Shown one piece after another: positions 6,075-14,077 of a stretch of DNA of 17,103 bases. Each line of letters begins with the position of its first letter. Positions within the stretch are counted from its first letter, which is position 1. Under the pieces are notes generated by a model, which saw nothing but the letters and a program-made list of their open reading frames with translations, had not been told where the DNA came from and ran no database searches. Source of the stretch: UBA10427 sp003500135 (GTDB lineage Bacteria > Bacteroidota > Bacteroidia > Cytophagales > Cyclobacteriaceae); assembly GCA_963966275.1 (NCBI GenBank), contig CAWZYQ010000079.1, positions 1-17,103 of the forward strand. Direction: 5' to 3'. The translations under genes and the position numbers were made by a program.

Positions 6075-6349
6075 TCAAAAGATTATAAAACAATGTAAAA
6101 TATATTATTTTTTGATAGCATCATATCTAACCATAAGTATTCTAAATTGTAACTAAGGTACATCAATGCTTAATACACTATGAATTATTTAATATTCTAA
6201 CCTTATAGCGCTCAATTTGCGAATTGAGCCTTCTTCAACCCTTTTTTGTTATCCATAAATTAAACTAACCCGTTAAATTTGTAGACATCAAGATTTCATG
6301 GTTAGGTTGTTTGGTTGTTTAGGGTAGGGCCCCGGTCCTGCCCTTTATT
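6075..6349. other. Non-coding gap with two inverted repeats
   Basis: No ORF is convincing here. A perfect 8-bp palindrome GCTCAATT / AATTGAGC lies at 6210-6229 with loop TGCG. A G+C-rich stem GGGTAGG / CCTGCCC lies at 6322-6343, seven bases past the end of the aldo/keto reductase gene. The second could be that gene's terminator, but the T-run (TTTATTTT) is on the plus-strand side, so its direction is unclear. Confidence 0.4.
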
Positions 6350-7189
6350 TTAAAAATCAAAATTATTGGGGTCGGGTCCCAAACGACGCGCTGCATCAGC
6401 TCCTGAAATCCGTTGCACTTCTGCTTCACCCAATTCGAAATCAAATATATCGGCATTTTCTTCTATCCTCGACATCGTCACTGTTTTGGGAATGGTCAAA
6501 ACATTCATTTGCAAATCCCATCGCAATAAAATCTGTGCTTTCGTTTTATTGTACTTTTTAGCAATATCATCGAGAACAGATAATTCGTCCAGGTTACCGC
6601 GCATCAAGGGCCCCCAGGCCTGTACTTTGATATTGTTTTTTGTACAATAGTTCTGAAGTTCAGGTTGTAAGAGCCATGGATGAAATTCCACCTGGTTCAC
6701 AGCAGGGGTAATATTACAATTGTCTTTTAAATGTTCGAAGTGCTCCGGTGTAAAATTACTGACGCCTATTGCCTTAACAAGCCCCTCATCATAAAGCTCT
6801 TCCAGTGCTTTCCATGTCTCTAAATATTTACCAGCCACCGGCCAGTGTACCAGGTAAAGGTCCAAATACTCAAACTGCAGCTGGTTCAAGCTCATACGAA
6901 ACGCCTTTTTGGTCTGCTCATAGCCCTGGTCGGCATTCCACACTTTCGAGGTTATAAAAATTTCTTCACGTGCTACGTTCGATTCGCCAATGGCCGTTCC
7001 TATTTCATCTTCATTGGCGTACATGGAGGCTGTATCTATTAACCGATATCCCTTCTGCAATGCTTTTAATACAGCATTTTTCACCTCCCCTCCTTTGGCT
7101 TTGTAGGTGCCCAATCCAAAATAGGGCATCTTTACCTTGTTATTCAGTTCAACCGTTCCATTTATGTTAGTGATATTTATGAGCTTCAT
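6350..7189 (-). CDS. Aldo/keto reductase (YvgN/DkgA-like, AKR5 type)
   Basis: This 279-residue cytosolic NADPH-dependent oxidoreductase would reduce aldehydes or ketones such as methylglyoxal or other small carbonyls; the exact substrate cannot be told. It has the full length of the family and a single (beta/alpha)8 barrel. The catalytic tetrad is visible: Asp52 and Tyr57 in LIDTASMYANE, Lys82 in ITSKVW, His115 in LVHWP. GVSNF (142-146) and NQVEFHP (165-171) are family hallmarks, and IPK (233-235) with R241 forms the NADPH phosphate-binding site. The start ATG at 7187-7189 gives a slightly long N-terminus (MKLINITNINGTVELNN). It is a single gene, with large gaps on both sides. Confidence 0.92.
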   Translation of the reverse strand: MKLINITNINGTVELNNKVKMPYFGLGTYKAKGGEVKNAVLKALQKGYRLIDTASMYANEDEIGTAIGESNVAREEIFITSKVWNADQGYEQTKKAFRMSLNQLQFEYLDLYLVHWPVAGKYLETWKALEELYDEGLVKAIGVSNFTPEHFEHLKDNCNITPAVNQVEFHPWLLQPELQNYCTKNNIKVQAWGPLMRGNLDELSVLDDIAKKYNKTKAQILLRWDLQMNVLTIPKTVTMSRIEENADIFDFELGEAEVQRISGADAARRLGPDPNNFDF

Positions 7190-7587
7190 AATATTTCAGA
7201 AATTTAGTTTTTAAGCCCGTTAAACCTGGATCATGTATTAGTATTCGTCATGAAAGCCCAAAATGCAATAAGATCAAGTGTTTAGGGTTATTTTGGCACG
7301 GAGGCGTGGCTAACCATCACGGTGAATACCAAAATGTTCATAAATGCTTGATAATGAAGCAGTTTGAACCTAGAATAGAATGATAATGCATGATTCAAGT
7401 TAAAGCAATTCTGATCTAGTTTTTCCAAAACCAACGAAACAAAAGCTATGCCTGCAATGATCGAATTTTTAAATGTGAACTACAATACCTATTAGCACAT
7501 CCAACTGTAGGCATGTAAGGTCCGAATAACCTTAGTATTTTTAATTGGCTACCCATCACACCGTCATACGAAATGATCGATTTGTGA
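7190..7587. other. 398-nt gap with a nested inverted repeat
   Basis: No coding sequence is credible here. The notable part is 7290-7335: ATTTTGG (7290-7296) pairs with CCAAAAT (7329-7335). Inside, CGTG (7305-7308) can pair either with CACG at 7297-7300 or with CACG at 7318-7321, giving two mutually exclusive hairpins. It lies about 100 nt upstream of the aldo/keto reductase start and downstream of the glycosyltransferase gene. It could be a leader element of the former or part of the 3' end of the latter. No known riboswitch was recognised. Confidence 0.4.
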
Positions 7588-8637
7588 TTACAAATGCCGT
7601 TGCACTTTCTCTACAACCTGTTGAATATCGAGCCATTCCATGCAGGCATAATCACCCCGCCAACAGGGTTTGCTACCAAATACTGAACAGGGCCGACAGG
7701 TTAGCTGGTCATGAGGAATTTCTACAATATCGGCCATATCCTGACCGTAACCCAGGAACCCGGCATAATGATGCGTAGCTCCCCATACGGATACAACTGG
7801 CACGCCACAGATAGAAGCGATGTGCATATTGGCCGAGTCCATGCTGATCATGACGTCGAGTTGCGCGATCAACTGCATTTCCTCTTCTATAGACAATTTA
7901 CCGGCAACACTCTCCACACCGTCAAAGCGGTCTGCCAGTTTGCCCAGATTCCTGATTTCATCTATTCCACCACCGAATAACAAAATCTTCGCTTCTGTCT
8001 GTTTGACCAACTGTGGCAACAGGCTTTCGACCTTATTTTGCGGCATCATTTTGCCCTTATGAAAGGCGTAAGGCGCAAAACCGATCAGTTTTTTACCCTT
8101 TTTATCTTTCAGTAATTGTTGCACTCTGTCATTAATGCCGCAACCCGGAGTTACAATCCTTTCACCGGTAAGCTCAATGGGATACCCGAGTTTTTTAAAA
8201 ACATCGGCATATCTTTCTGTTGAATGCTGAAGCGGTTGAAATACTTTTCGCTTCTTACGAATGAGCCTTCGCTTTTGAAGCCTTCCTTTATTGATGACCG
8301 CCACCTTTTGCCCCTGTACCTTTAAAAACAGTCTCAGGAGCTTAGTACGTAACACATCATGTACATCGGCAATTCCTTCCACGTCACCCAGTTTACTTAT
8401 TTGCCTGGCCAGTTGCCAAAGCCCTCTGACTTTTTTATGTCGCCCTTTGAGGTCTATTTCATAAAAAGAGACATTAGGCAAATTCTCAAAAAAGGGCCTA
8501 AAAAGTGGGCGTGAAACAAGCGTGATTTTAAGATCGGGATATGTTTCACCCAATTGCTGCAATACGGGATACAACATGGCTACATCACCCATGGCTGAAA
8601 ACCTCAATGCAACGATATGCGACCCCTCTTTTGGCAT
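7588..8637 (-). CDS. Glycosyltransferase family 9 (heptosyltransferase-like)
   Basis: The protein has 349 residues with GT-B fold hallmarks of family GT9, which adds sugars, typically heptose, to lipopolysaccharide core or related glycans at the cytoplasmic membrane face. The N-terminal domain starts ALRFSAMGDVAMLYPVLQQL (residues 10-29), the usual acceptor-site loop with its GD pair. The C-terminal donor domain has IGFAPYAFHKGKMMP (185-199) and DSANMHIASICGVPVVSVWG (267-286), where Asp267 and His272 match conserved donor-binding positions. A late Cys cluster (C314, C317, C325, C332) is common in Bacteroidetes members. The ATG directly follows the DUF4254 stop codon with no gap, indicating coupled translation. 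The actual sugar is not known. Confidence 0.88.
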   Translation of the reverse strand: MPKEGSHIVALRFSAMGDVAMLYPVLQQLGETYPDLKITLVSRPLFRPFFENLPNVSFYEIDLKGRHKKVRGLWQLARQISKLGDVEGIADVHDVLRTKLLRLFLKVQGQKVAVINKGRLQKRRLIRKKRKVFQPLQHSTERYADVFKKLGYPIELTGERIVTPGCGINDRVQQLLKDKKGKKLIGFAPYAFHKGKMMPQNKVESLLPQLVKQTEAKILLFGGGIDEIRNLGKLADRFDGVESVAGKLSIEEEMQLIAQLDVMISMDSANMHIASICGVPVVSVWGATHHYAGFLGYGQDMADIVEIPHDQLTCRPCSVFGSKPCWRGDYACMEWLDIQQVVEKVQRHL

Positions 8638-9249
8638 TTAAGACTTGTTTTTTCCGTAAAGAACAGGGTTTAGTTTCGGGTCGTTGTACATCTTCATTTG
8701 CCGGTACACTTTCATTACACGCTCGCCACTATCGTAATCCTCCAGCAGTTGCTCAATACTTGTCGAAAGGTCCTTTTCCTGCTCCAAAAGCACATCCAGC
8801 TTCGACATACATTTTTGTTGATGGGCTTCATCAGTATCAGCACGCGCTACCTGCTCCTTCATATGATAGATCTTTAACCGTAGAATGGAAAGCCGGTCCA
8901 CAGCCCATGCAGGGCTTTCCGTATTGATTTTGGCATTTTCTGAAGGCGCAACATCCCTGAATTGATCTAAAAAGTAGTCGTCAATTTTCTCAACCAGATC
9001 CGTACGCTCCTGATTGGACCGGTCTATCCGCCTCTTGATTTCAAGCGCTTTTTCAGGTTCGATATTTGGGTCGCGAATAATGTCTTCGAGGTGCCACTGT
9101 ACCGTATCAATCCAGCATTTTAAATACAAAAGGTACTCTATCGCGCCTTCAGAATACGGGTTTTGAATGGGGCTATCTACATCATCTTGGAAATGATAAT
9201 CGTCGATGGCCCGGTTAAATATTTTTATACAGTTATCTGTAAACATCAT
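8638..9249 (-). CDS. DUF4254 family protein
   Basis: This 203-residue, all-helical, acidic cytosolic protein has no signal peptide. Features I associate with DUF4254 are the N-terminal AIEYLLYLKCWIDTVQWHLE region (near 35-55), the IDRSNQERTDLVEKIDDYF stretch, and SPAWAVDRLSILRLKIYHM (near 112-130). Its molecular function is undescribed to my knowledge. In Bacteroidetes it commonly stands next to family 9 glycosyltransferases, as here, where the stop codon abuts the glycosyltransferase ATG. This suggests a joint role in surface glycan synthesis, an inference. Two adjacent ATGs (9249 and 9246) follow AAGGAA, so either start is possible. Confidence 0.82.
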   Translation of the reverse strand: MMFTDNCIKIFNRAIDDYHFQDDVDSPIQNPYSEGAIEYLLYLKCWIDTVQWHLEDIIRDPNIEPEKALEIKRRIDRSNQERTDLVEKIDDYFLDQFRDVAPSENAKINTESPAWAVDRLSILRLKIYHMKEQVARADTDEAHQQKCMSKLDVLLEQEKDLSTSIEQLLEDYDSGERVMKVYRQMKMYNDPKLNPVLYGKNKS

Positions 9250-9266
9250 GTTCCTTCAATTTTGTG

Positions 9267-9301
9267 GCAAATATATATAAAATATAAGGAGTAGCGGTCA
9301 A
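9267..9301 (-). promoter_or_regulatory. Probable promoter of the DUF4254-GT9 pair
   Basis: TATATTTGC (9275-9267, minus) is a perfect TAnnTTTGC -7 element 17 nt before the first ATG. A TTG at 9301-9299 lies 23 nt upstream, at the long limit for a -33 box, and overlaps the end of the gamma-glutamyltransferase gene. The pair may therefore be transcribed independently of that gene. Confidence 0.5.
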
Positions 9302-10986
9302 TAGCCCTTCGCAGTATCGTCACCTCTGGGGTCGGCGCCACCTTCCAGCTTTCCGTCATCGCGGATCAGGATGGCATCTACACTTCCGATTTCCCTTCTC
9401 ATCTTAAATTTATGGCCCATTGACCTCAGTTGCTCGACCAGTTCATCGTCGAATGCTTCTATTTCCATATAAACCTGATCCGGTTTCCACTGATGATGGA
9501 AGCGACCGGCTTCAACCGCCTGCTGCATATTCATTTCAAATTCGATCACGTTGAGTATGGTCTGAAAAACGGTGGTAATGATCGTGGGCCCGCCTGGGCT
9601 TCCCAGAACCATATACAGGCTGCTGTCTTTTTCTAAAATCGTTGGGGTCATTGAGCTCAACATGCGCTTTTCAGGTTCAATAACATTGGCGCTTCCACCT
9701 ACCAGGCCGAACATGTTTTTCTCACCGACTTTCACTGAAAAATCGTCCATTTCATTGTTTAGGAAAAAGCCTGCCCCGCCTACCACTACTTTGGAGCCGT
9801 AGTTTCCATTTAAGGTGGTCGTCACTGCTACTGCATTGCCCCACTTGTCCACAATTGAAAAGTGCGTGGTTTCGGTTGATTCTTCGGGCATTTCACCAGC
9901 ATAGATCAACCCAGAAGGTGTGGCCTTCAGCGTATCAAAATTTTCCATGCGACCATCCAGATACACACTGTCTACCAGAATTTCGGCAGGCACATCGACA
10001 AAGTCCGGATCGCCCAGATAGGCGGCCCTATCGGCAAAAACCCGGCGCTCGGCCTCGATCATTAAATGTACGGTGAGTGGATCATGGAAGCCCCATTCTC
10101 CTATGGGGTATCTTTCCATAATCTGAAAAAGCTGATGCAGGGCCACGCCACCGCTGGATGGAGGCGGCATGGTAATGACCTTATAGTTTTTATACCAAAA
10201 TGAATAAGGATCTCTCCAGACGGACTGATAGTTTTCGAGGTCTATGCGATTGATAATTCCTCCTCCCCTTTTCATTTCCTCCATGATCAGCCTGGCGGTT
10301 TCACCTTCGTAAAAGCCATCCCGTTTATTGTTCAGGATACGTGTCAGGGTAAGGCCCAGCTCGTCAAACCGGATGGTATCGCCGGTCTGATAGTAGTTTT
10401 GTTTCAAAAAATCGGGTTTTACTGTATTGATCCGGAGAATCTGATCAACATTCTGGTTAAGCTTTTGCGCCTCGCGCTCGGTAAGCGGAAAACCGTTAAT
10501 GGCGAGGTCGATAGCTGGCTGAATCAAATCTTCCCAAGGCAGGCTACCGAATCGCTCGTAAGCGCGTATCATGCCATCGACGGTGCCCGGCACACCGGAA
10601 GCCAGGTGTCCATGCGTACTGCTTAGGGGTCGTACATTGCCGTTGCCGTCGAGAAACATATCTGAGGTTGCTAGTACCGGCGCTTTTTCCCTGAAATCGA
10701 GGGCATAATTGGCCGTATCGGTTCTTACAACCATGAAGCCGCCTCCACCAATATTACCTGCACGTGGGTACACCACTGAAAGGGCAAACTGTACCGCAAT
10801 GGCGGCATCAACAGCATTTCCACCTTTCTGAAGTACATCAAGCCCTATTTCCGATGCCAGGGGATGCGCGGAAACTACCATGGCAGAATCGCTCGTGACA
10901 ATTTCACGGTCCTGTGCAAAAATCAGGTTTACAGTCAAAAAAATGATCAGTGAAACCGCAAATGCTTTGTAAAATACTTTACTCAT
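9298..10986 (-). CDS. ggt: Gamma-glutamyltransferase (glutathione hydrolase)
   Basis: This 562-residue periplasmic enzyme cleaves the gamma-glutamyl bond of glutathione and related compounds, and matures by self-cleavage into large and small subunits. A signal peptide covers residues 1-24 (cleaved near FAQ). The large-subunit motif GGNAVDAAIAVQFALSVVYP is at 55-74 and GGGGFM at 80-85. The autocleavage site is ESTE|TTHFSIVD, making Thr373 the nucleophile, equivalent to Thr391 in Escherichia coli. Other active-site elements are TLN 391-393, NEMDDF 411-416 and RMLSSMTPTI 441-450, with the substrate-binding Ser pair 444-445. GSPGGPTI is at 462-469. The length and all catalytic residues are intact. 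It is followed by the DUF4254 gene after 48 nt. Confidence 0.95.
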   Translation of the reverse strand: MSKVFYKAFAVSLIIFLTVNLIFAQDREIVTSDSAMVVSAHPLASEIGLDVLQKGGNAVDAAIAVQFALSVVYPRAGNIGGGGFMVVRTDTANYALDFREKAPVLATSDMFLDGNGNVRPLSSTHGHLASGVPGTVDGMIRAYERFGSLPWEDLIQPAIDLAINGFPLTEREAQKLNQNVDQILRINTVKPDFLKQNYYQTGDTIRFDELGLTLTRILNNKRDGFYEGETARLIMEEMKRGGGIINRIDLENYQSVWRDPYSFWYKNYKVITMPPPSSGGVALHQLFQIMERYPIGEWGFHDPLTVHLMIEAERRVFADRAAYLGDPDFVDVPAEILVDSVYLDGRMENFDTLKATPSGLIYAGEMPEESTETTHFSIVDKWGNAVAVTTTLNGNYGSKVVVGGAGFFLNNEMDDFSVKVGEKNMFGLVGGSANVIEPEKRMLSSMTPTILEKDSSLYMVLGSPGGPTIITTVFQTILNVIEFEMNMQQAVEAGRFHHQWKPDQVYMEIEAFDDELVEQLRSMGHKFKMRREIGSVDAILIRDDGKLEGGADPRGDDTAKGY

Positions 10987-11225
10987 TGTCCCACTTTTTG
11001 CTCTAAAAACAGATAAAAAGAGGCCTGATTACTCATCAATCCATATAGGCCCGTAAAACTTTTAGCAATATATGTAAAATATGGACTTGACTTTACAATT
11101 AAGACAATATTGACATGGTTTAGGTAGCGCTACTGGGAGAATTGTAAATATAATTGTTAAGTGATATTAGTCATAAACGGTGAAAATTGAATCCACCACT
11201 TTTGCGCAAACTTTATGATAGGATT

Positions 11226-11834
11226 ATGAAGTATATTTTACTTTTTGCATTGGTTTTTGGGGTAAGTCAAAACATTAATTCACAACATCATGAGCCGGTA
11301 CAATCAGTGCATGAAAACTCTGATGAAAATACAGGTCATAATGAAGTACAACATACCCACAATAAGCACATAGTGGCCTTTTATGCGGCTTTCACGCATA
11401 TTCCAGGCGCTTTTTATGAAAGTGAGACCAACGAAAGAAGAAGTGGTAAATTCGTTCCAACCCTGGGGCTCGACTATTACTATCACTTTGCGCCGAAATG
11501 GGCTACGGGAATTATGGCTGATTTTGAATTTGACGACTACTATGTCAACCGCGGTGAAGAGGAGCTGATTCGAGATAATATATGGGTAGCTGCATTGGTG
11601 ACAAAATATAAGGCGCACAAATACATTGACTTTTTTGCAGGCCCCGGCTATGAAATGGAACGAAAAAAGGGTAATACGGATCAGGAATCGATTTCTTTTT
11701 GGCTAATTCGTGCGGGAGTTGAATTTGCCGTACCTATTGAAAACAACTGGTATATGGGAACGTCATTTCTCTACGATTTCAAAGAGGAATACCATTCATT
11801 TTCATTTGGTGTCAGCTTTTATAAATCATTTTAA
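11226..11834 (+). CDS. Outer-membrane beta-barrel protein with His-rich N-terminus
   Basis: The protein has 202 residues from the ATG at 11226. A start further up (TTG 11187) would place 13 residues before the signal peptide and is rejected. The signal peptide is MKYILLFALVFGVSQNINSQ. The next ~30 residues are rich in His and acidic residues (HHEP, HENSDENTGH, HTHNKH), which suggests metal binding. The rest alternates hydrophobic and polar residues with aromatic girdles (GLDYYYHFAPKWATGIMADF, FFAGPGYEME, WYMGTSFLYDF) and ends in Phe, as outer-membrane barrels do. About eight strands fit. Substrate and role are unknown. It converges on the ECF operon, separated by only 26 nt. Confidence 0.8.
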   Translation: MKYILLFALVFGVSQNINSQHHEPVQSVHENSDENTGHNEVQHTHNKHIVAFYAAFTHIPGAFYESETNERRSGKFVPTLGLDYYYHFAPKWATGIMADFEFDDYYVNRGEEELIRDNIWVAALVTKYKAHKYIDFFAGPGYEMERKKGNTDQESISFWLIRAGVEFAVPIENNWYMGTSFLYDFKEEYHSFSFGVSFYKSF

Positions 11835-11860
11835 CCTGATCATAATCGATCGTAAGCCCA

Positions 11861-12367
11861 TTATCGTCGATTGCGGCCTCCACATTTTCTACGATGCATG
11901 CGGTGTTGTCCTGGACGGTTTTCATGCTTAAAGCGCATTACCCTTCGTGCCAATGTATCAAATTGTCCTTTCTGTCCGTCTTTACATATGTCGCGAATAT
12001 CCCGAAAATGCTGAAAAGTAACATATTCAAAATCAGCATGCAGTTTTCCTAACCGGGCTGTTAGGCTATCAATACGTGCCTGGTCGTAACTGGCATTGAT
12101 CAATTCGCCACTGATCAAAAGACGAACACTATCCATATTATTGTGAATATCCTGGATGGTAGCAAAATGATCACTTCTTATCTCGCGCAATTCGAGAAGT
12201 TGTTTATCATCAAAATGAAGTCTTCGCGCCATGTGGGGCACATCGTCACAAACGGGTGGCCGATCGAATGCCTGCTTTACCTTTTTGTCTTTTAAAATGG
12301 TAAAAAGCAAGAAAATATTGATGAGTACCAATAGGCCGATTAAAATTATTGTAATGTATTTTCTCAT
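11861..12367 (-). CDS. Membrane-anchored CpxP/CnrX-like periplasmic sensor
   Basis: The protein has 168 residues. Residues 5-25 (ITIILIGLLVLINIFLLFTI) are an uncleaved N-terminal transmembrane anchor. The periplasmic part (about 35-150) is helical with an HFDDKQLLELREIRSDHF segment (51-68), resembling the heavy-metal-resistance/Spy-CpxP fold. Candidate metal ligands include Cys40, His45, His51, His67, His120, Cys128 and a basic His/Cys tail (HENRPGQHRMHRRKC, 148-162). It lies 6 nt after the anti-sigma-like gene, so it is the last gene of a four-gene unit with an ECF sigma factor, as CnrX is linked to CnrY and CnrH. A role as envelope or metal sensor is likely but inferred; a plain chaperone is the alternative. 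Confidence 0.7.
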   Translation of the reverse strand: MRKYITIILIGLLVLINIFLLFTILKDKKVKQAFDRPPVCDDVPHMARRLHFDDKQLLELREIRSDHFATIQDIHNNMDSVRLLISGELINASYDQARIDSLTARLGKLHADFEYVTFQHFRDIRDICKDGQKGQFDTLARRVMRFKHENRPGQHRMHRRKCGGRNRR

Positions 12368-12373
12368 GATCTT

Positions 12374-12700
12374 TTATTCACTTTCAGTGGTTAGCAATTG
12401 GTCATAATCATCAATTGTATAGTAGACCAGGCCGTACTCAGTTTTGATCGCATCCAGTTCGCTCGTTGTTTGAGCTGATGGATTATAATATACCCATAAC
12501 CCAAAAGCATTGACCAGCAACAATACGATCAGCGTTGCCCACTGTACTTTCAGATATGGCAGTACCTGCCGTCCACGATCCATCAATCGACCTTCCAGCC
12601 GGGTGTAGAAGAATGGTGGCGCTTCTACTCGATTGAGCCCTTCAAGGCTATTTAAAGTATTGTCTACTTCCCGTTCAATATCTTCTTTGTTACGCTTCAT
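12374..12700 (-). CDS. Small single-TM anti-sigma-like protein
   Basis: The protein has 108 residues from the ATG at 12698-12700, which lies one base after the sigma factor stop codon (TAA 12704-12702); the longer frame from 12733 would overlap the sigma gene. Residues 1-55 are cytoplasmic and charged (MKRNKEDIEREVDNTLNSLE, then a RVEAPPFFYTRLEGRL motif). One transmembrane segment (VQWATLIVLLLVNAFGLWVYY) follows, then a short acidic periplasmic tail. Size, topology and coupling to the sigma gene fit a CnrY-like anti-sigma factor that would hold the sigma factor at the membrane. There is no zinc-binding ZAS motif. The family cannot be named with certainty. Confidence 0.72.
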   Translation of the reverse strand: MKRNKEDIEREVDNTLNSLEGLNRVEAPPFFYTRLEGRLMDRGRQVLPYLKVQWATLIVLLLVNAFGLWVYYNPSAQTTSELDAIKTEYGLVYYTIDDYDQLLTTESE

Positions 12701-12701
12701 T

Positions 12702-13250
12702 TTATTGATCTTTATCTTGTTGATAATAGGCATACAAAATTTTCTTCAGGTTGTTTTTGGCCCGGTGCATCAATGACTCAACTGATGAAACAGATTTATG
12801 CATGGTTTCAGCAATCTCCTCGTAATTCAAACCTTCAATATGGAATAAGGTAAAAGCCACCTTTTGTTGCTCCGGAAGCCGGTCTATTGCATTAAAAAGC
12901 ACTCCGGCCCGTTCTTTGTTTTCTGCTAGCACGCCGGGATGAATATTGTCAACGGCGCTTTTCTCGTGAAGATCCGCTTCATAGGAGGTCAACCAGCTCC
13001 ACCGTTTTTTCCGTTTTCTTTTGCGCAATGCTTCCAATGACTTATTTACCGCTATCCTGTAGATCCAGGTTGATATTTTGGCTTCTCCCTTAAACCGGTC
13101 CAGGGATTTGAAAATCTCAATAAAAACCTCCTGAGACAGATCCTCTGCATCCTGTGCATTACGCAAAAAGCCAAGACAGGTGTTGTAAACCCTGTCCTGG
13201 TATTGAAGCGCCAATGCTTTAAAATCTGTTATATCAACCGGATCACTCAA
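12702..13250 (-). CDS. ECF-type RNA polymerase sigma factor
   Basis: The protein has 182 residues. Region 2 (about 14-80) includes NAQDAEDLSQEVFIEIFKSL (31-50) and ISTWIYRIAVNKSLEALRKR (59-78), which bind core polymerase and the -10 element. Region 4 (about 119-170) has LPEQQKVAFTLFHIEGLNYE and the helix-turn-helix YEEIAETMHKSVSSVESLMH (143-162) for -35 recognition. Regions 1 and 3 are absent, as in ECF sigmas. The start must be TTG at 13250, because a TAG stop precedes it in frame and no ATG or GTG fits; no clear Shine-Dalgarno is seen. The gene starts 17 nt after the Spy-like gene's stop and is followed at once by the anti-sigma-like gene. It probably directs its own operon. Confidence 0.92.
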   Translation of the reverse strand: MSDPVDITDFKALALQYQDRVYNTCLGFLRNAQDAEDLSQEVFIEIFKSLDRFKGEAKISTWIYRIAVNKSLEALRKRKRKKRWSWLTSYEADLHEKSAVDNIHPGVLAENKERAGVLFNAIDRLPEQQKVAFTLFHIEGLNYEEIAETMHKSVSSVESLMHRAKNNLKKILYAYYQQDKDQ

Positions 13251-13266
13251 TAGCTATTCACTGTAG

Positions 13267-13779
13267 TTAGTTCAATTGCCTGCAATTTCCACGATGACCG
13301 TATCCACGTCCACCCCTATTACCGGGTCCCATTGGGCCACGTGCATCGAATATCGCTTTTTGTTCGTCATTGAGCAAATTCCGGACTTCCTGGCGGTGCA
13401 TGATCCTGGCCTTCATTAGCTGCTGGTCAAGCATTGAAATCTCACTTATCAGGTTGTCGAGCGCTTTTTCCGATACATCCCCGCTTACCTGCATAGCCCT
13501 CAATTCTGCCATCTTAACCTGTTTTTCGGCCCTGCGCGTATTGGTCTCATTTAAAAATGACGTACGCAATGCCTTGATCCCTTCCATTTGTGCATCGGTC
13601 AAATCGAGCCTTTCCGCCATTCTTTCCATCCTATCTGCTCTTCCGGCTTCAAAAGAAGGGGCATCCATATTGCGCATTCCCCTGCCGTACCTTCTGCCGC
13701 CTTGTGCATAAAGATCGCCAATGGTAACTACGGCAACCAATGAGGCAATCAAAACAACTTTCCAATTCAATTTTTTCAT
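13267..13779 (-). CDS. Secreted Spy/CpxP-like LTxxQ protein
   Basis: The protein has 170 residues from the ATG at 13777-13779, chosen because it begins a normal signal peptide (MKKLNWKVVLIASLVAVVTI, cleaved after YAQ near 26). The longer frame from 13827 adds 16 unlikely residues. The mature protein is a basic, Met-rich, helical polypeptide with two LTxxQ-type motifs, LTDAQ (60-64) and LNDEQ (136-140), typical of the Spy/CpxP periplasmic chaperone family. Met/Arg/Gly-rich ends (GGRRYGRGMRNM; GPMGPGNRGGRGYGHRG) are unusual. It is the first gene of the ECF operon. Periplasmic chaperone or stress-sensor function is the family role; the signal it answers is unknown. Confidence 0.8.
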   Translation of the reverse strand: MKKLNWKVVLIASLVAVVTIGDLYAQGGRRYGRGMRNMDAPSFEAGRADRMERMAERLDLTDAQMEGIKALRTSFLNETNTRRAEKQVKMAELRAMQVSGDVSEKALDNLISEISMLDQQLMKARIMHRQEVRNLLNDEQKAIFDARGPMGPGNRGGRGYGHRGNCRQLN

Positions 13780-13927
13780 CTCTCTAAATTTTGTTTTCAT
13801 ATACTTGGATGACATTGCTATGATCAACTTGCGCTGATGTACAAATTTTTTTGGTATAATTTTTCGTAAAACAAGCTTGGGAAATGGTCATCTATCTGTG
13901 AACAATAAATAGCCGGCCGTAAAGTAA

Positions 13928-13936
13928 TATATTTGC
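13928..13936 (+). promoter_or_regulatory. Candidate -7 element upstream of the NSS transporter
   Basis: TATATTTGC is an exact TAnnTTTGC match in the divergent gap between the ECF operon and the transporter. No well-placed TTTG lies upstream, and the start codon is about 140 nt away, so the assignment is weak. Confidence 0.3.
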
Positions 13937-14077
13937 ATAGTTGACACAAAACACAATGAAGCATTGTAATGCTTTACAAATGCCATTCAATCTTTTATAA
14001 ATTCCGCAATTTATTCCTTATAATTGTGGCGATTTACAAACCTTAACCTTTTTTAGAGCAATTTTTAACCTTATCTA

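Noticed and set aside
5905..6098. C-terminal half of the open frame starting at 5736
   Set aside because: It reads through the tRNA terminator and the antisense of tRNA-Arg; only the first ~56 codons are transposase.
6322..6343. G+C-rich stem as a firm terminator of the aldo/keto reductase gene
   Set aside because: The T-run is on the wrong side for a minus-strand terminator, so it is noted only within the gap description.
8541..8927. Plus-strand 128-codon ORF
   Set aside because: It is a shadow opposite the DUF4254 and GT9 genes, whose families are recognised.
11187..11225. Upstream TTG start for the outer-membrane protein
   Set aside because: It would put 13 residues in front of a normal signal peptide; ATG 11226 is the better start.
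13780..13827. Longer N-terminus of the Spy-like protein
   Set aside because: The signal peptide begins at the ATG at 13779; the extra 16 residues do not fit a signal sequence.
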